In this document: piece after piece, positions 1 to 8,395 of the stretch
How positions within the stretch are numbered: the stretch's first letter is position 1
How the letters are laid out: every line of letters starts with the position of its first letter
Source: Nostoc sp. KVJ20
GTDB taxonomy: Bacteria; Cyanobacteriota; Cyanobacteriia; Cyanobacteriales; Nostocaceae
DNA length: 64,000 bases
Direction: 5' to 3'
NCBI RefSeq assembly: GCF_001712795.1
Contig: NZ_KV757658.1
Coordinates: 203,007-267,006 of the forward strand
Translations under genes and position numbers: made by a program
Notes under the pieces: model-generated
The model's input: only the letters and a program-made list of their open reading frames with translations
Told to the model about the DNA's origin: nothing
The model's database searches: none

Positions 1-105
1 TTTTGTTTAGTACAATTGAACTTATCTCCCTTTATCAGTTAGTCGAACGGCAATTGCTCAAATCGACACCTTGCCCAAAATTCTTTATGTCTTTTTGTCA
101 AAGGT

Positions 106-1374
106 ATGGCTTCAATCCCAAAAACAGATGTGGCTCAAGCAATTGCTGCCCTTTATCGAACTGAATGGGGGCGCATTGTTGCTATTCTGATTCGGCTGGT
201 CGGAGATTTTGATGTAGCTGAAGAAGCTGCACAGGCAGCATTTACAGCGGCAGTGAATCAGTGGGAAAGCGACGGTATTCCCGATCGTCCCCGTGCCTGG
301 ATTATCCGAACTGCCCGGTACAAGGCGATCGATCGCCTCCGACGACGCACGAAACTGACCGAAAAACTGGAGTGGTATGCGGCATCTGGCTTAATTCCAT
401 CCACTGAAGAACCAACCTATGACAGTGATGAAATTGGAGACGATCGCCTGCGATTAATCTTTACCTGCTGTCACCCGGCACTGGCAACGGAAACTCAAGT
501 AGCGTTGACCCTCCGAATGTTGGGTGGACTGGAAACCGACGAAATTGCCCGCGCCTTTCTTATACCGACTGCAACAATGGCACAGCGGTTAGTTCGTGCT
601 AAACGCAAAATTCGAGACGCAGGCATTCCTTACAAAGTACCTGAGACGACTGATCTCGCTCCCCGGATAGAGGCAGTCCTGACAGTCATCTATCTGATCT
701 TCAACGAAGGCTATGCTGCAACCAAAGGAGATGCGATCGTGCGGGCTGACCTCTGCATCAAAGCGATTCGCTTGGGGCAACTGGTGCGGCAATTGCTGGC
801 ACCCCAACCCCCATCTGAAGTCACAGCACTGGTGGCGCTGATGTTATTGCACGATTCGCGGCGCAATGCGCGTCTAGATGAGGCAGGCGATTTGATTTTG
901 CTAGAAGATCAGGATCGCAGTCGTTGGAACCATCTACAGATTGCTGAGGCGTTACCTCTGGTAGAGGAAGCGTTGCTCTTTGGAACCGGAGTGTATGCCC
1001 TGCAAGCGGCGATCGCAGCCCTCCATTGTCAGGCAACCCGCGCCGAAGAAACAGACTGGGCGCAGATCGTGCAGCTCTATGAGGTGTTGGAACGCTTGCA
1101 GCCCTCACCCATTGTGACCTTGAACCGAGCAGTGGCGATCGCAATGGCAGACAGTCCTCAAGCCGCATTTGGACTGATTGATAGCCTTGCTCCAGAACTG
1201 GACAGCTATCATCTCTTTCATGCCACCCGTGCAGATTTATTCCGGCGTGTTGGAGCATTAGAGGAAGCGACCCAGAGCTATACACGGGCACTAGAATTAG
1301 TGACAAATGACAGTGAGCGTCGTTTTCTGGAACGTCGGTTGCGCGAAGTTCAACCTAACATTCAGTCCGGCTAA
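106..1374 (+). CDS. ECF-type RNA polymerase sigma factor, ECF42-like
   Basis: 422-residue sigma-70 family protein. Region 2 lies at about residues 14-80 (EEAAQAAF, then ARYKAIDRLRRR) and region 4 at about 130-168 (LGGLETDEIA, then the recognition-helix part ATMAQRLVRAKRKIR). A roughly 240-residue C-terminal extension containing NRAVAIAMAD is typical of the ECF42 group (DUF6596/TPR-like), which usually works without a classical anti-sigma factor. ECF42 genes are normally paired with DGPF/YCII-domain genes; such a partner may lie just left of the window. The following VOC gene suggests a stress or detoxification regulon. Start is the ATG at 106 after a weak AAGG. Promoter targets are unknown. 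Confidence 0.9.
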   Translation: MASIPKTDVAQAIAALYRTEWGRIVAILIRLVGDFDVAEEAAQAAFTAAVNQWESDGIPDRPRAWIIRTARYKAIDRLRRRTKLTEKLEWYAASGLIPSTEEPTYDSDEIGDDRLRLIFTCCHPALATETQVALTLRMLGGLETDEIARAFLIPTATMAQRLVRAKRKIRDAGIPYKVPETTDLAPRIEAVLTVIYLIFNEGYAATKGDAIVRADLCIKAIRLGQLVRQLLAPQPPSEVTALVALMLLHDSRRNARLDEAGDLILLEDQDRSRWNHLQIAEALPLVEEALLFGTGVYALQAAIAALHCQATRAEETDWAQIVQLYEVLERLQPSPIVTLNRAVAIAMADSPQAAFGLIDSLAPELDSYHLFHATRADLFRRVGALEEATQSYTRALELVTNDSERRFLERRLREVQPNIQSG

Positions 1375-1491
1375 GGGTTTACAACAGTTTAAAGCGCCAG
1401 GCATCCATGATGCCGTTGAAAAAGAAATGAAAAATCTTTTAACAGGGTGAACTTGTAACTTAACAAAAGGCAAAAGAAGACAAGTCGGATT

Positions 1492-1513
1492 AGTACTTTA
1501 GTACTGTTATAAT
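1492..1513 (+). promoter_or_regulatory. Palindromic operator overlapping a -10 box upstream of the VOC gene
   Basis: AGTAC-TTTA-GTACT is a perfect 5-bp inverted repeat (1492-1505), followed at once by TATAAT (1508-1513). A repressor bound here would block the promoter of the VOC gene about 95 bp downstream. Palindromes of this general shape occur in HxlR/MarR-type regulons, but the regulator is not identifiable in the window. Confidence 0.45.
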
Positions 1514-1607
1514 CCAATCGTTTCATCAAGTTGTGTTAGGGTGCAGCAAATCACCGATCGGCTCTCTGGCACATCCACATCCACCTCAACTGATAGAGGA
1601 TTCCGAC

Positions 1608-2033
1608 ATGGATAACAATCCCAGCATTCTCTCGCACGTTTCGATTGGTACTAATGATTTTGAAAGAGCGATCGCCTTCTATGATGTTGTGTTGCCAACA
1701 TTGGGCTGTAAGCGATTTATGGAGCATCCGGGGGCGATCGCCTATGGCAAACAGTATCCCGAATTTTGGGTGGGAACTCCCTTCGACGGGCAACCTGCAA
1801 CGGTTGGCAATGGAACTCACATTGGTTTTATTGCTCCTACAAAAGAAGCAGTCCACGCCTTCTATGAGGCAGCATTAGCGGCAGGAGGCAAAGACGATGG
1901 TGCCCCCGGTGGCAGACCCGACTATAGTGAGCCGTATTACGGCTGCTTTGTGCGCGATCCAGATGGACACAAAATAGAAGCTGCCTTCTGGGATGAGCAG
2001 CTTGAGCAGCAACTCAACCAGAACAATGGTTGA
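1608..2033 (+). CDS. VOC-fold protein (glyoxalase/bleomycin-resistance superfamily)
   Basis: 141 residues from the ATG at 1608. The frame is open 25 codons further upstream, but that part overlaps the leader and looks non-coding. The N-terminus ILSHVSIGTNDFERAIAFYD is the classical first beta-alpha-beta unit of a vicinal-oxygen-chelate domain, and the C-terminal half carries FVRDPDGHKIEAAFWD, containing the usual metal-ligand position (E of IEA). Such single-domain proteins are metal-dependent lyases, dioxygenases or drug-binding proteins; the substrate cannot be read from sequence. The upstream palindromic operator and ECF sigma neighbour suggest stress-controlled expression. No defects seen. 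Confidence 0.88.
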   Translation: MDNNPSILSHVSIGTNDFERAIAFYDVVLPTLGCKRFMEHPGAIAYGKQYPEFWVGTPFDGQPATVGNGTHIGFIAPTKEAVHAFYEAALAAGGKDDGAPGGRPDYSEPYYGCFVRDPDGHKIEAAFWDEQLEQQLNQNNG

Positions 2034-2070
2034 CCAGAGAATGACTCATTTTTAGAGGCAAGATAACACT

Positions 2071-2317
2071 ATGGAATTCCATCGAGGTCGCCTGATTGAC
2101 CATGTTCATCTACGGGTTGCTGATGTTGCTGCCAGCAAACGGTTTTACCGGGCAGTGTTGCGATCACTCTTTACGAGATATTGATGGCGAAGGGGACGGC
2201 TACTTTTTTGCCGATGAGTTGTTTGTCGATCAGGCAGATAGTACACCATCAAAAGTTCATCTTGCCTTAATTGCGTCTAGAAGCGATGCCTACGGCGGGC
2301 TACGCCTACGCACTTAG
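2071..2317 (+). pseudogene. Decayed second VOC-family gene, frameshifted and truncated
   Basis: The ATG at 2071 opens a VOC N-terminus (RLIDHVHLRVADVAASKRFY) that stops at 2182-2184. A second VOC-like stretch (GDGYFFADELFVDQ, then SKVHLALIA) continues in the +1 frame from about 2185 to 2279. The reading then runs into a Nostoc-type repeat at 2280-2315, and the rest of the gene is missing. It sits 37 bp behind the intact VOC gene and was probably once co-transcribed with it. A frameshift plus repeat-associated truncation makes function unlikely. Confidence 0.75.
2280..2315. repeat. Nostoc-type interspersed palindromic repeat
   Basis: Contains GCGATGCCTACGGCGGGC and GCTACGCC, the core of a short interspersed GC-rich family seen again near 7810, 7870 and 29211. 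Here it ends the decayed VOC gene. Confidence 0.6.
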
Positions 2318-2430
2318 GTGCGGTTTGCTTAAGTAATCAACGATAATAAATGTACTCCCGGCTCCTGCTCATCGCCCCACTAATTCTGTTAAAATCGCGT
2401 CTTCCAGCACGTAAATTTTGAGGCAGTGCC

Positions 2431-2652
2431 ATGTGTGCAAAGGGATTTGGGCAATCTGAACCTACTAAAATCGATAAACTTATTGAATCTGCGGTGCGTT
2501 ATTGCCACAAGCGACACCCAGAAGCCCTAGACAGCATCTTTGATAATCTACCTGTCAACCTCAACGAACGAGTAGTAACGGGGATTTTGGCAGCATTGCA
2601 GAAAGATATTGACACTTTGAGTTGGTTTTGCGGCTACATGGCATCAGAAATC
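2431..2652 (+). CDS. Hypothetical protein, 5' exon of an intron-split gene
   Basis: 74 codons from the ATG at 2431 to the GTGCG intron boundary at 2653. Unspliced, the frame runs only five more codons into the intron. The peptide is acidic and helical (KIDKLIESAVRYCHKRHPEA, then LNERVVTGILAAL) with no family I recognise. If the intron is removed, codon 74 joins codon 1 of 7440-7703 in frame, giving a 161-residue protein. The alternative is that the two parts belong to different genes and the in-frame join is chance (one in three). Confidence 0.55.
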
Positions 2653-3256
2653 GTGCGATTCGTTGATTAGTGAATCACGGTAGTCAGTCCGTAAATAACT
2701 AATCCAGCCCGACAGCAGATTACTGTCATTAAAGGCTGAACTCTCGGTCAGATGCAAGTGCAAGCCTTGCCATTCAGACTCAGAATTGACTCCTCATCTG
2801 CCCACACCGAACAAGCTCGATTCTTGTAGAGTGAAGCTGGGAACAGGGCGCAATCAGACGATCGTTGCGGGTTGACACTGGCGCTAACAGGGAGTTCCTA
2901 CGATGAAACCGAGCCTAGAAAAGCGACTCAGATGCAAGCAGGGCGCAACACAAAACCCCTGACCTCACTGGAGCTTCATTCCCGCCGAATTGATTTCAGT
3001 AACGGCAAAGAGTCCAGGGAATCCAGCAGTCGAATTGGCTACATCTAACGGAACAACGCCACATGCTACAACGGGGGGAACCCCCGCAACGCAGTGGCTC
3101 ATCAATCTCTCCGAGGGAACGAATAAAAACGAGTTGTGGGTCTAGGGGCTTTCGTTCCCCATGTAGACCAGACGAGCGGATTAATCCCCACAATTCGGGT
3201 AGGACAGACCGTAATTGGTCTGAGGTGTTCAGAATACACTAACTCCAGAAGAGAAA

Positions 3257-4405
3257 ATGATTAGGCACGGTTACAAAACTAGTGAATCTTGGAGAGCTTT
3301 ACCGTGGAAGAAATTCCGCAGTAACCTTTTCCGCCTTCAAAAGCGCGTGTACAAAGCTGTTCAGGTTGGAGACAAGCGGAAAGCTAGGTCACTCCAAAAG
3401 CTTATTCTAAAATCCACCTCGGCTCGATTTCTTGCAATTAGACTTGTATCTCAGCTAAACGCTGGTAAAAAGACGGCTGGTATTGATGGTAAGAAATCCC
3501 TCTCATTTGAGGAACGCTTCAACCTTGAAGAACTATTGAAAATGAATAGTGGAAATTGGAAGCATCAAGGACTACGGGAAATCCCCATCCCTAAAAAGGA
3601 CGGGACAACCAGAATGCTTAAAATACCAACCATCGTGGATAGAGCTTGGCAATGCCTCGCAAAATATGCACTTGAACCAGCACACGAAGCCACTTTCCAC
3701 GCTAGGAGTTACGGGTTTAGAACTGGGCGCTCTGCCCATGATGCACAAAAATACATCTTTTCAAACCTCAACTCCAATGCCAACGGAATAGAGAAACGAG
3801 TAATTGAACTCGATATCGAAAAATGCTTCGACAGGATTAACCACTCAGCAATAATGGACGAACTCATCGCCCCTAAAGGACTAAAACTCGGTATCTTCCG
3901 ATGTCTCAAGGCAGGGGTAAATCCAGAATTTCCTGAACAAGGAACCCCACAAGGAGGAGTGGTTAGCCCATTACTAGCTAATATTGCGCTCAACGGAATT
4001 GAGAGTATCCACAGATACCACGCTCAATATAAAGAGGGTAAAAGGATCACACCTAAAACATCAGCAGAACAAATTGCCGAGCCATCAATCCGATACGCGG
4101 ATGATATGGTTATTATACTCCGACCCGGAGATGACGCAACAGAGATACTTGAAAGAATCAGCGAGTTCCTCCGCAAACGCGGAATGAATGTAAGCCAAAA
4201 GAAAACCAAAGTTACCGCCGCGACAGATGGGTTTGATTTCCTCGGCTGGCACTTCAAAGTCCAGAAAAACGGAAAATTTAAAAGTAGTCCCTCAGTGGAC
4301 AACTTCAAAGCATTCCGTAAGAAAGTAAAACACATCGTCAACAACTCGAATTATGGTGCTACCACAAAGGCTGAGAGATTAGCCCCGGTAGTTAGAGGTT
4401 GGAGA
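3257..4405 (+). CDS. ltrA-like: Outer intron reverse transcriptase/maturase, 5' part
   Basis: 383 codons before the inner intron. The N-terminal RT0 region (FRSNLFRLQKRVYKAV), the KKTAGIDG motif, RSYGFRTGRSAHDA, PQGGVVSPLLAN and the catalytic YADD (residues 280-283) are all present. The reading reaches the maturase X domain and is cut after VVRGWR. Read through, the frame gains seven intron codons and stops at 4427-4429. Removal of 4406-6921 joins it in frame to 6922-7353, giving a protein of about 526 residues with an HNH domain. The outer maturase can therefore be made whole only after the inner intron splices. Confidence 0.88.
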
Positions 4406-5026
4406 GTGCGATTCGTTCACTCGAAATGAGTAGAAATATTCAGGGATGAGTGACATTTGAGAGATAACCCCAATGGGTTGAGTTCGCACTTTAATCTCTC
4501 TCAGATGATAACTGAATAACCATGAGGGTGACTCCAAATAAATTAAGGAGAAGTCCCTCTCCGTAGGTGCAACGGTAACAGCATCATCCCTACGGTAGCG
4601 ACTAGCCATCAATCCGTAAAGCGGGATGAAAAGGAGGTAAAAACTGGCAGCCTAAGCTGGTTCCCTTCGAGCATGAACCCATGAGTAGCGTAAGCAAAGA
4701 TGCGTCTGAACCATCGTAACTCTGAACCAGCGAAATAAGGCTTTTTGCGCTGGAGCCAAAAGGCAAAGGATAAGGGACTGGCAATTCTCCATTGACTAGC
4801 AAGCACTCCCAAAAGAAACCCGGTGGATAGCATCATCTCTAAAGGTTCTAACAATGGTTGTTCGGAACGAAGTAACCTATCGTTGCCCTTGATCGGTCGA
4901 TATCAAGTAGGTGCTAACTGTATGCAACGAACAGGAAAGATTGAGTCAGAAGCGAATGCCTTGCTGTAATGGTAAGGATATGCTGACGGACTCACGGTGA
5001 TTTGGAATGTAAAGTTATGAGTAGCA

Positions 5027-6826
5027 ATGCAAAAGTCTAATACACGACAAATTACTCCCAAACTAACCAATAACGGTTTCTTTCCCCTGAAGACTAACCC
5101 AAACAGGAAAGCAAAGAGTAATGAATCGATGGGGGAATGGAAACATATCAACTGGCGTAAGCTCGAACGACGTGTTTTTAAGTTGCAAAAACGAATTTAC
5201 AAAGCATCTCTTCGTGGTGATGTCAAAGCATTTCGTAGACTCCAGAAGACGCTGATGAAGTCCTGGGCAGCAAAGTGTTTATCGGTACGTCGGGTAACAC
5301 AAGACAACCAAGGTAAAAAGACGGCAGGAGTGGATGGAATCAAATCATTATCCCCAGAAGCACGTCTTATATTGGTTGCAAAATTAAAACCTAACTCAAA
5401 GGTGAAACCGACACGACGGGTTTGGATTCCTAAACCAGGAACGGAGGAAAAACGACCTTTGGGCATTCCCGTAATGGGCGACCGAGCCTTGCAAGCGCTT
5501 TTCAAAATGGCATTAGAGCCAGAATGGGAAGCTCGATTTGAACCTAACTCATACGGGTTCCGACCAGGGCGCTCATGTCATGATGCAATTGAAGCAATAT
5601 TCCTCAGTATTAGACGCAAGCCAAAATTTGTGCTAGATGCTGATATATCAAAATGTTTTGACCGCATCGACCATGAAGCACTGCTAAGAAAATTAAATAC
5701 GTCCCCCACCATACGCCGACAAGTTCGAGCTTGGTTAAAAGCGGGGGTGATGGATAATGGGCAGTTGTTTGCGACATCTGAGGGTACGCCACAGGGTGGC
5801 GTGATATCGCCATTATTGGCTAACTTAGCCCTCCACGGTATGGAAAAACGGATTAAATCAGAATTCCCAAAACTCAAGGTAAGAGATAGGGAAACATGGT
5901 TTCACAAAAAGGGGAGCAATTTTAATTCCCCATATCTAATCCGATACGCTGATGACTTTGTGATTCTCCACGAAGACTTAACCGTTGTCCAAAGATGCCA
6001 GCAAATTATTTCTGAATGGTTACATGACATGGGCTTAGAATTGAAGCCATCTAAGACACGCCTAACACATACCTTAAATAAGTATGGAGAAGAAGAACCG
6101 GGGTTTAACTTTCTCGGTTTCAATATACGGCAGTGGAAAGTGGGGAAATACCACTCAAAACAAGGCTTCAAAACAATCATCACCCCAAGCTCATATAAGC
6201 AAAAGATACATTACGACCGAGTAGCAAGTATCATCGACAACCACAAGTCAGCGCCACAAGCGGCGTTAATTAATAACCTAAATCCGGTAATTACTGGATG
6301 GTCAAACTACTACTCAACAGTGGTAAGTAAGGTTGCTTACTCCTACTTAGATAACCTCATGTATCCAAAGCTTAAAGCTTGGGCAAAACGCCGCCATCCC
6401 AAGAAAACTTGGGAATGGGTGTCAAATAAATATTGGCAAACCATAGGTGGTGATAATTGGGCATTCGCAACCAAGCAAGAAGGGAAAAACCCAATGCGGT
6501 TACGGACACATGCGGAAACTCCAATAGTCCGTCATGTGAAAGTCAAAGGCGAGGTTAGTCCTTATGATGGCAACCTAATTTACTGGAGTTCAAGAATGGG
6601 TAAACACCCGGAAGCGACTAAAAGAGTGGCAACACTTTTGAAGGAACAAAAAGGAAAGTGTACTCACTGCGGATTGTACTTCCGAGAGGAAGATGTACTG
6701 GAGATTGACCACATAACCCCAAAAAAGTTGGGAGGCAAAGACGAATACAAAAATCTCCAGATATTACACAGACACTGCCACGATGAAAAAACAACCGAAG
6801 ATGGTTCAGTTGTGAAGTACACATGA
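5027..6826 (+). CDS. ltrA-like: Inner intron-encoded reverse transcriptase/maturase/HNH endonuclease
   Basis: 599 residues, the full length for chloroplast-like intron proteins. Visible in order: RT0 (KLERRVFKLQKRIYKA), KKTAGVDG, PNSYGFRPGRSCHDA, DADISKCFDRIDHEALL, GTPQGGVISPLLANLALHG, catalytic YADD at residues 307-310, and domain X with NPVITGWSNYYS. The C-terminal HNH module has CTHCGLYFREED, LEIDHITPKKLGG and LQILHRHCHDEK. The protein assists splicing and carries out target-primed retrohoming with the intron lariat. All key residues are intact. Start is the ATG at 5027, the last in-frame ATG before the conserved region apart from one at residue 35. Confidence 0.95.
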   Translation: MQKSNTRQITPKLTNNGFFPLKTNPNRKAKSNESMGEWKHINWRKLERRVFKLQKRIYKASLRGDVKAFRRLQKTLMKSWAAKCLSVRRVTQDNQGKKTAGVDGIKSLSPEARLILVAKLKPNSKVKPTRRVWIPKPGTEEKRPLGIPVMGDRALQALFKMALEPEWEARFEPNSYGFRPGRSCHDAIEAIFLSIRRKPKFVLDADISKCFDRIDHEALLRKLNTSPTIRRQVRAWLKAGVMDNGQLFATSEGTPQGGVISPLLANLALHGMEKRIKSEFPKLKVRDRETWFHKKGSNFNSPYLIRYADDFVILHEDLTVVQRCQQIISEWLHDMGLELKPSKTRLTHTLNKYGEEEPGFNFLGFNIRQWKVGKYHSKQGFKTIITPSSYKQKIHYDRVASIIDNHKSAPQAALINNLNPVITGWSNYYSTVVSKVAYSYLDNLMYPKLKAWAKRRHPKKTWEWVSNKYWQTIGGDNWAFATKQEGKNPMRLRTHAETPIVRHVKVKGEVSPYDGNLIYWSSRMGKHPEATKRVATLLKEQKGKCTHCGLYFREEDVLEIDHITPKKLGGKDEYKNLQILHRHCHDEKTTEDGSVVKYT

Positions 6827-6846
6827 CAATGTGCCGATTCATTGAG

Positions 6847-6921
6847 GAGCCGTGTAATGGGAAACTATTAAGCACGGTTTTGAAGACCAACGAGGTTGGT
6901 GACAACCTCGTTGAGTTTATT
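6847..6921 (+). ncRNA. Inner intron domains V and VI
   Basis: Domain V starts GAGCCGTG, has the GGGAAAC loop side and closes with AGCACGGTTT. Domain VI is the stem CAACGAGGTT / AACCTCGTTG with a short 3' tail. These are the catalytic hairpin and the branch-point helix. The in-frame exon join puts the 3' splice site after TTTATT. Confidence 0.8.
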
Positions 6922-7353
6922 AATTACCATAAGTTCTGCAAGATGCGCGGGTCTAGAAACTCGTTATACCACATCGAAACAAGAGCTTACACGGTATTCA
7001 ACAAGGAAACCAAACAAAACCGCTACTCTAGTAAGAAATTACTAGACAAAGCATTCCCAGCAGTTTCCTACTCCGAAAATAAACATGGCATAGTTAAAGG
7101 AACAAAATCCCCCTATGACGGAGATACAGCCTACTGGAGCGAACGAAATAGTAAGCTCTATGACGGTGAAACCTCTAAAGCTCTTAAGAAGCAAAACCAT
7201 AGATGTGCTTCCTGTGGTCTGAAATTTATCGATGAAGAACGGATTCATCTGCATCACATCGACGGAAAACACGCCAACTGGAAGAAAAATAATCTGGAAG
7301 CAATTCATGAGAGCTGCCACGATTACAAACACATGAGCAAAAGCGCAAGCTGA
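6922..7353 (+). CDS. ltrA-like: Outer intron maturase, 3' part (domain X end plus HNH)
   Basis: Continues the outer maturase after the inner intron: NYHKFCKM completes domain X, followed by a linker containing YDGDTAYWSERNSK and an HNH module with CASCGLKF, HLHHIDG and NLEAIHESCHD. The frame is also open upstream to 6823 across the inner intron's domains V-VI, but that part is not protein-like. 143 codons plus stop. Translation of this piece depends on splicing of the inner intron, or it is lost. Confidence 0.85.
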   Translation, partial: NYHKFCKMRGSRNSLYHIETRAYTVFNKETKQNRYSSKKLLDKAFPAVSYSENKHGIVKGTKSPYDGDTAYWSERNSKLYDGETSKALKKQNHRCASCGLKFIDEERIHLHHIDGKHANWKKNNLEAIHESCHDYKHMSKSAS

Positions 7354-7362
7354 GAACATCGG

Positions 7363-7439
7363 GAGCCGTGTACACGGAAACGGGTACGCACGGATCTAAA
7401 TGAGAGGTGCGGGGAATAATATCCCCCATCGACTCAACC
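7363..7439 (+). ncRNA. Outer intron domains V and VI
   Basis: Domain V runs from GAGCCGTGTACACGG, through GAAACGGG, to GCACGGATC. Domain VI has the stem GTGCGGGG / CCCCCATCG-ACTC, ending CAACC. Its last 20 nt plus the first exon base recur at 29633-29653. Confidence 0.8.
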
Positions 7440-7703
7440 AACCGCAGTGAGGACAACCAAAAGCCTCATCATCCCATCGCGGAACTTAGCAAAACTCTGA
7501 TTAAATCGGGGATGGAACCCTTTACTGATTTTATGCCTTACCCAGGTTGCCGCATCGTTATACTCAATTCGGAAAAATTTGAATCATTGCCAGAGTCAGT
7601 TCAAGCTGTGGTGCAGCAGGCTTTTGACATCAAGGAAAGTACTGGGAAAGAGGCACAAAGGATAAATGATGCCTTGCTGCAAGAGTTGGTGGTTCAGGAA
7701 TAA
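7440..7703 (+). CDS. Hypothetical protein, 3' exon of the intron-split gene
   Basis: 87 codons plus stop following the outer intron, in phase with the 5' exon at 2431-2652. The peptide NRSEDNQKPHHPIAELSKTL leads to PGCRIVILNSEKFE, VQAVVQQAFD and a charged helical C-terminus. No recognised domain. There is no good ATG with a ribosome-binding site at its left edge, which favours its being a second exon rather than an independent gene. Confidence 0.5.
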   Translation, partial: NRSEDNQKPHHPIAELSKTLIKSGMEPFTDFMPYPGCRIVILNSEKFESLPESVQAVVQQAFDIKESTGKEAQRINDALLQELVVQE

Positions 7704-8013
7704 AAAATTGAATAACAGGAATTGTAGTAAGCGCCAGCCATGTCGCTCTTGCTTATCGCCCTTCATTCAAGCGCTCGCGTTCAGCGTCTCGTAGAGAGGA
7801 AAAAAGAGCGATGCCTCCGGCGGGCGGGTACGCCATCGCACATCAAAAGCAGTCTGCTTTCAAACGATGCCTGCGGCGGGCTATTCGGTGTCGCCCCCAT
7901 CTTTTTAGTTTTGTAGTCAGGCGATCGCACCTACAAATGATTAACTGTGATGCATAAGTTGTTAGATTATTTCAATTAAAAATATATATTCAATAACCAA
8001 CACAAAATCACCT
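7704..8013. repeat. Gene-free stretch rich in Nostoc interspersed repeats
   Basis: Holds several GC-rich repeat units between about 7760 and 7910 (AGCGTCTCGTAGAGAGG; GCGATGCCTCCGGCGGGC; GATGCCTGCGGCGGGCTA) and one HIP1-like GGCGATCGC at 7920. The last 80 bases are AT-rich leader for the next small gene. No coding signal seen. Confidence 0.6.
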
Positions 8014-8217
8014 ATGAAACTCGCTAACCCGCTCAATTTGGCAAATCTTGTTGGTTCTATTTTACTACCTAGAATCGCTAACAACCAAACAGCTACTTCT
8101 AACAAGAGTGAAACATCAATTACTTTACACAGTAATCCCATAAATATCAATTACCTGCAACCCTTTGATATTGCTGTTATTGCTTATCACATGATGGGTA
8201 TTGGCAACTTTGAATAA
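8014..8217 (+). CDS. Small hypothetical protein, 67 residues
   Basis: Opens MKLANPLNLANLVGSILL and is rich in Asn, Ile and Thr. No family recognised; it could be a small membrane-associated or exported peptide, as the first 20 residues are mildly hydrophobic. Support for it being real: isolated position, cyanobacteria-like composition, and a strong intrinsic terminator 37 bp after its stop. No clear ribosome-binding site. Confidence 0.5.
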   Translation: MKLANPLNLANLVGSILLPRIANNQTATSNKSETSITLHSNPININYLQPFDIAVIAYHMMGIGNFE

Positions 8218-8254
8218 AGCATAGTTTCAGTACAGCCTTTGAAAAGCTACTTTA

Positions 8255-8280
8255 CCCCTCCAACCTTGGAGGGGTTTTTA
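8255..8280 (+). terminator. Rho-independent terminator
   Basis: CCCCTCCAA-CC-TTGGAGGGG forms a perfect 9-bp stem with a 2-nt loop, followed by TTTTTA. It ends the transcript of the small gene at 8014-8217. Confidence 0.85.
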
Positions 8281-8395
8281 ATTGGTACATTAATTCTTAA
8301 AATTAACATTATATTACTCCAGAAGATAGAGACATATTAGAAAAGTTAAAGCACACTAGTAAGAGCAACTTTAACTATTCAGTAATGGTGTGGCA

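Larger units (their letters stand above)
4406..6921 (+). mobile_element. Inner group II intron nested in the outer maturase gene (twintron)
   Basis: Begins GTGCGATTCGTTCACTCG and ends after domain V (6847-6880) and a domain VI stem-loop. IBS1 TGGAGA (4400-4405) pairs perfectly with TCTCCA at 4786-4791, 380 nt into the intron, where EBS1 is expected. The insertion is phase 0 between the GWR and NYHKFCKM codons of the host maturase, a conserved junction that restores a normal domain X when spliced. It encodes its own complete 599-residue maturase with HNH domain, so it looks mobile. The 3' end is uncertain by 1 nt. Confidence 0.9.
2653..7439 (+). mobile_element. Outer group II intron (chloroplast-like class), interrupted by a second intron
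   Basis: The 5' end GTGCGATTCGTT matches the first 12 bases of the inner intron. The 3' end follows a domain V hairpin (7363-7396) and a domain VI stem. IBS1 GAAATC (2647-2652) is perfectly complementary to GATTTC at 2992-2997, and IBS2 ATGGCA (2638-2643) to TGCCAT at 2768-2773, both at positions expected for EBS1 and EBS2 in domain I. The encoded reverse transcriptase/maturase starts at 3257 and is split by the inner intron at 4406-6921. The in-frame exon join places the 3' boundary one base beyond the first AC dinucleotide, so it is uncertain by 1 nt. The net length without the inner intron is about 2.27 kb, normal for this class. Confidence 0.85.

Noticed and set aside
821..1306. Long open frame on the minus strand inside the sigma-factor gene
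   Set aside because: Arg/Ser/Leu-rich antisense shadow of a clearly coding plus-strand gene; no domain or ribosome-binding site.
4379..5151. Several minus-strand frames across the inner intron's 5' region
   Set aside because: This is structured domain I-IV intron RNA; the frames are incidental.
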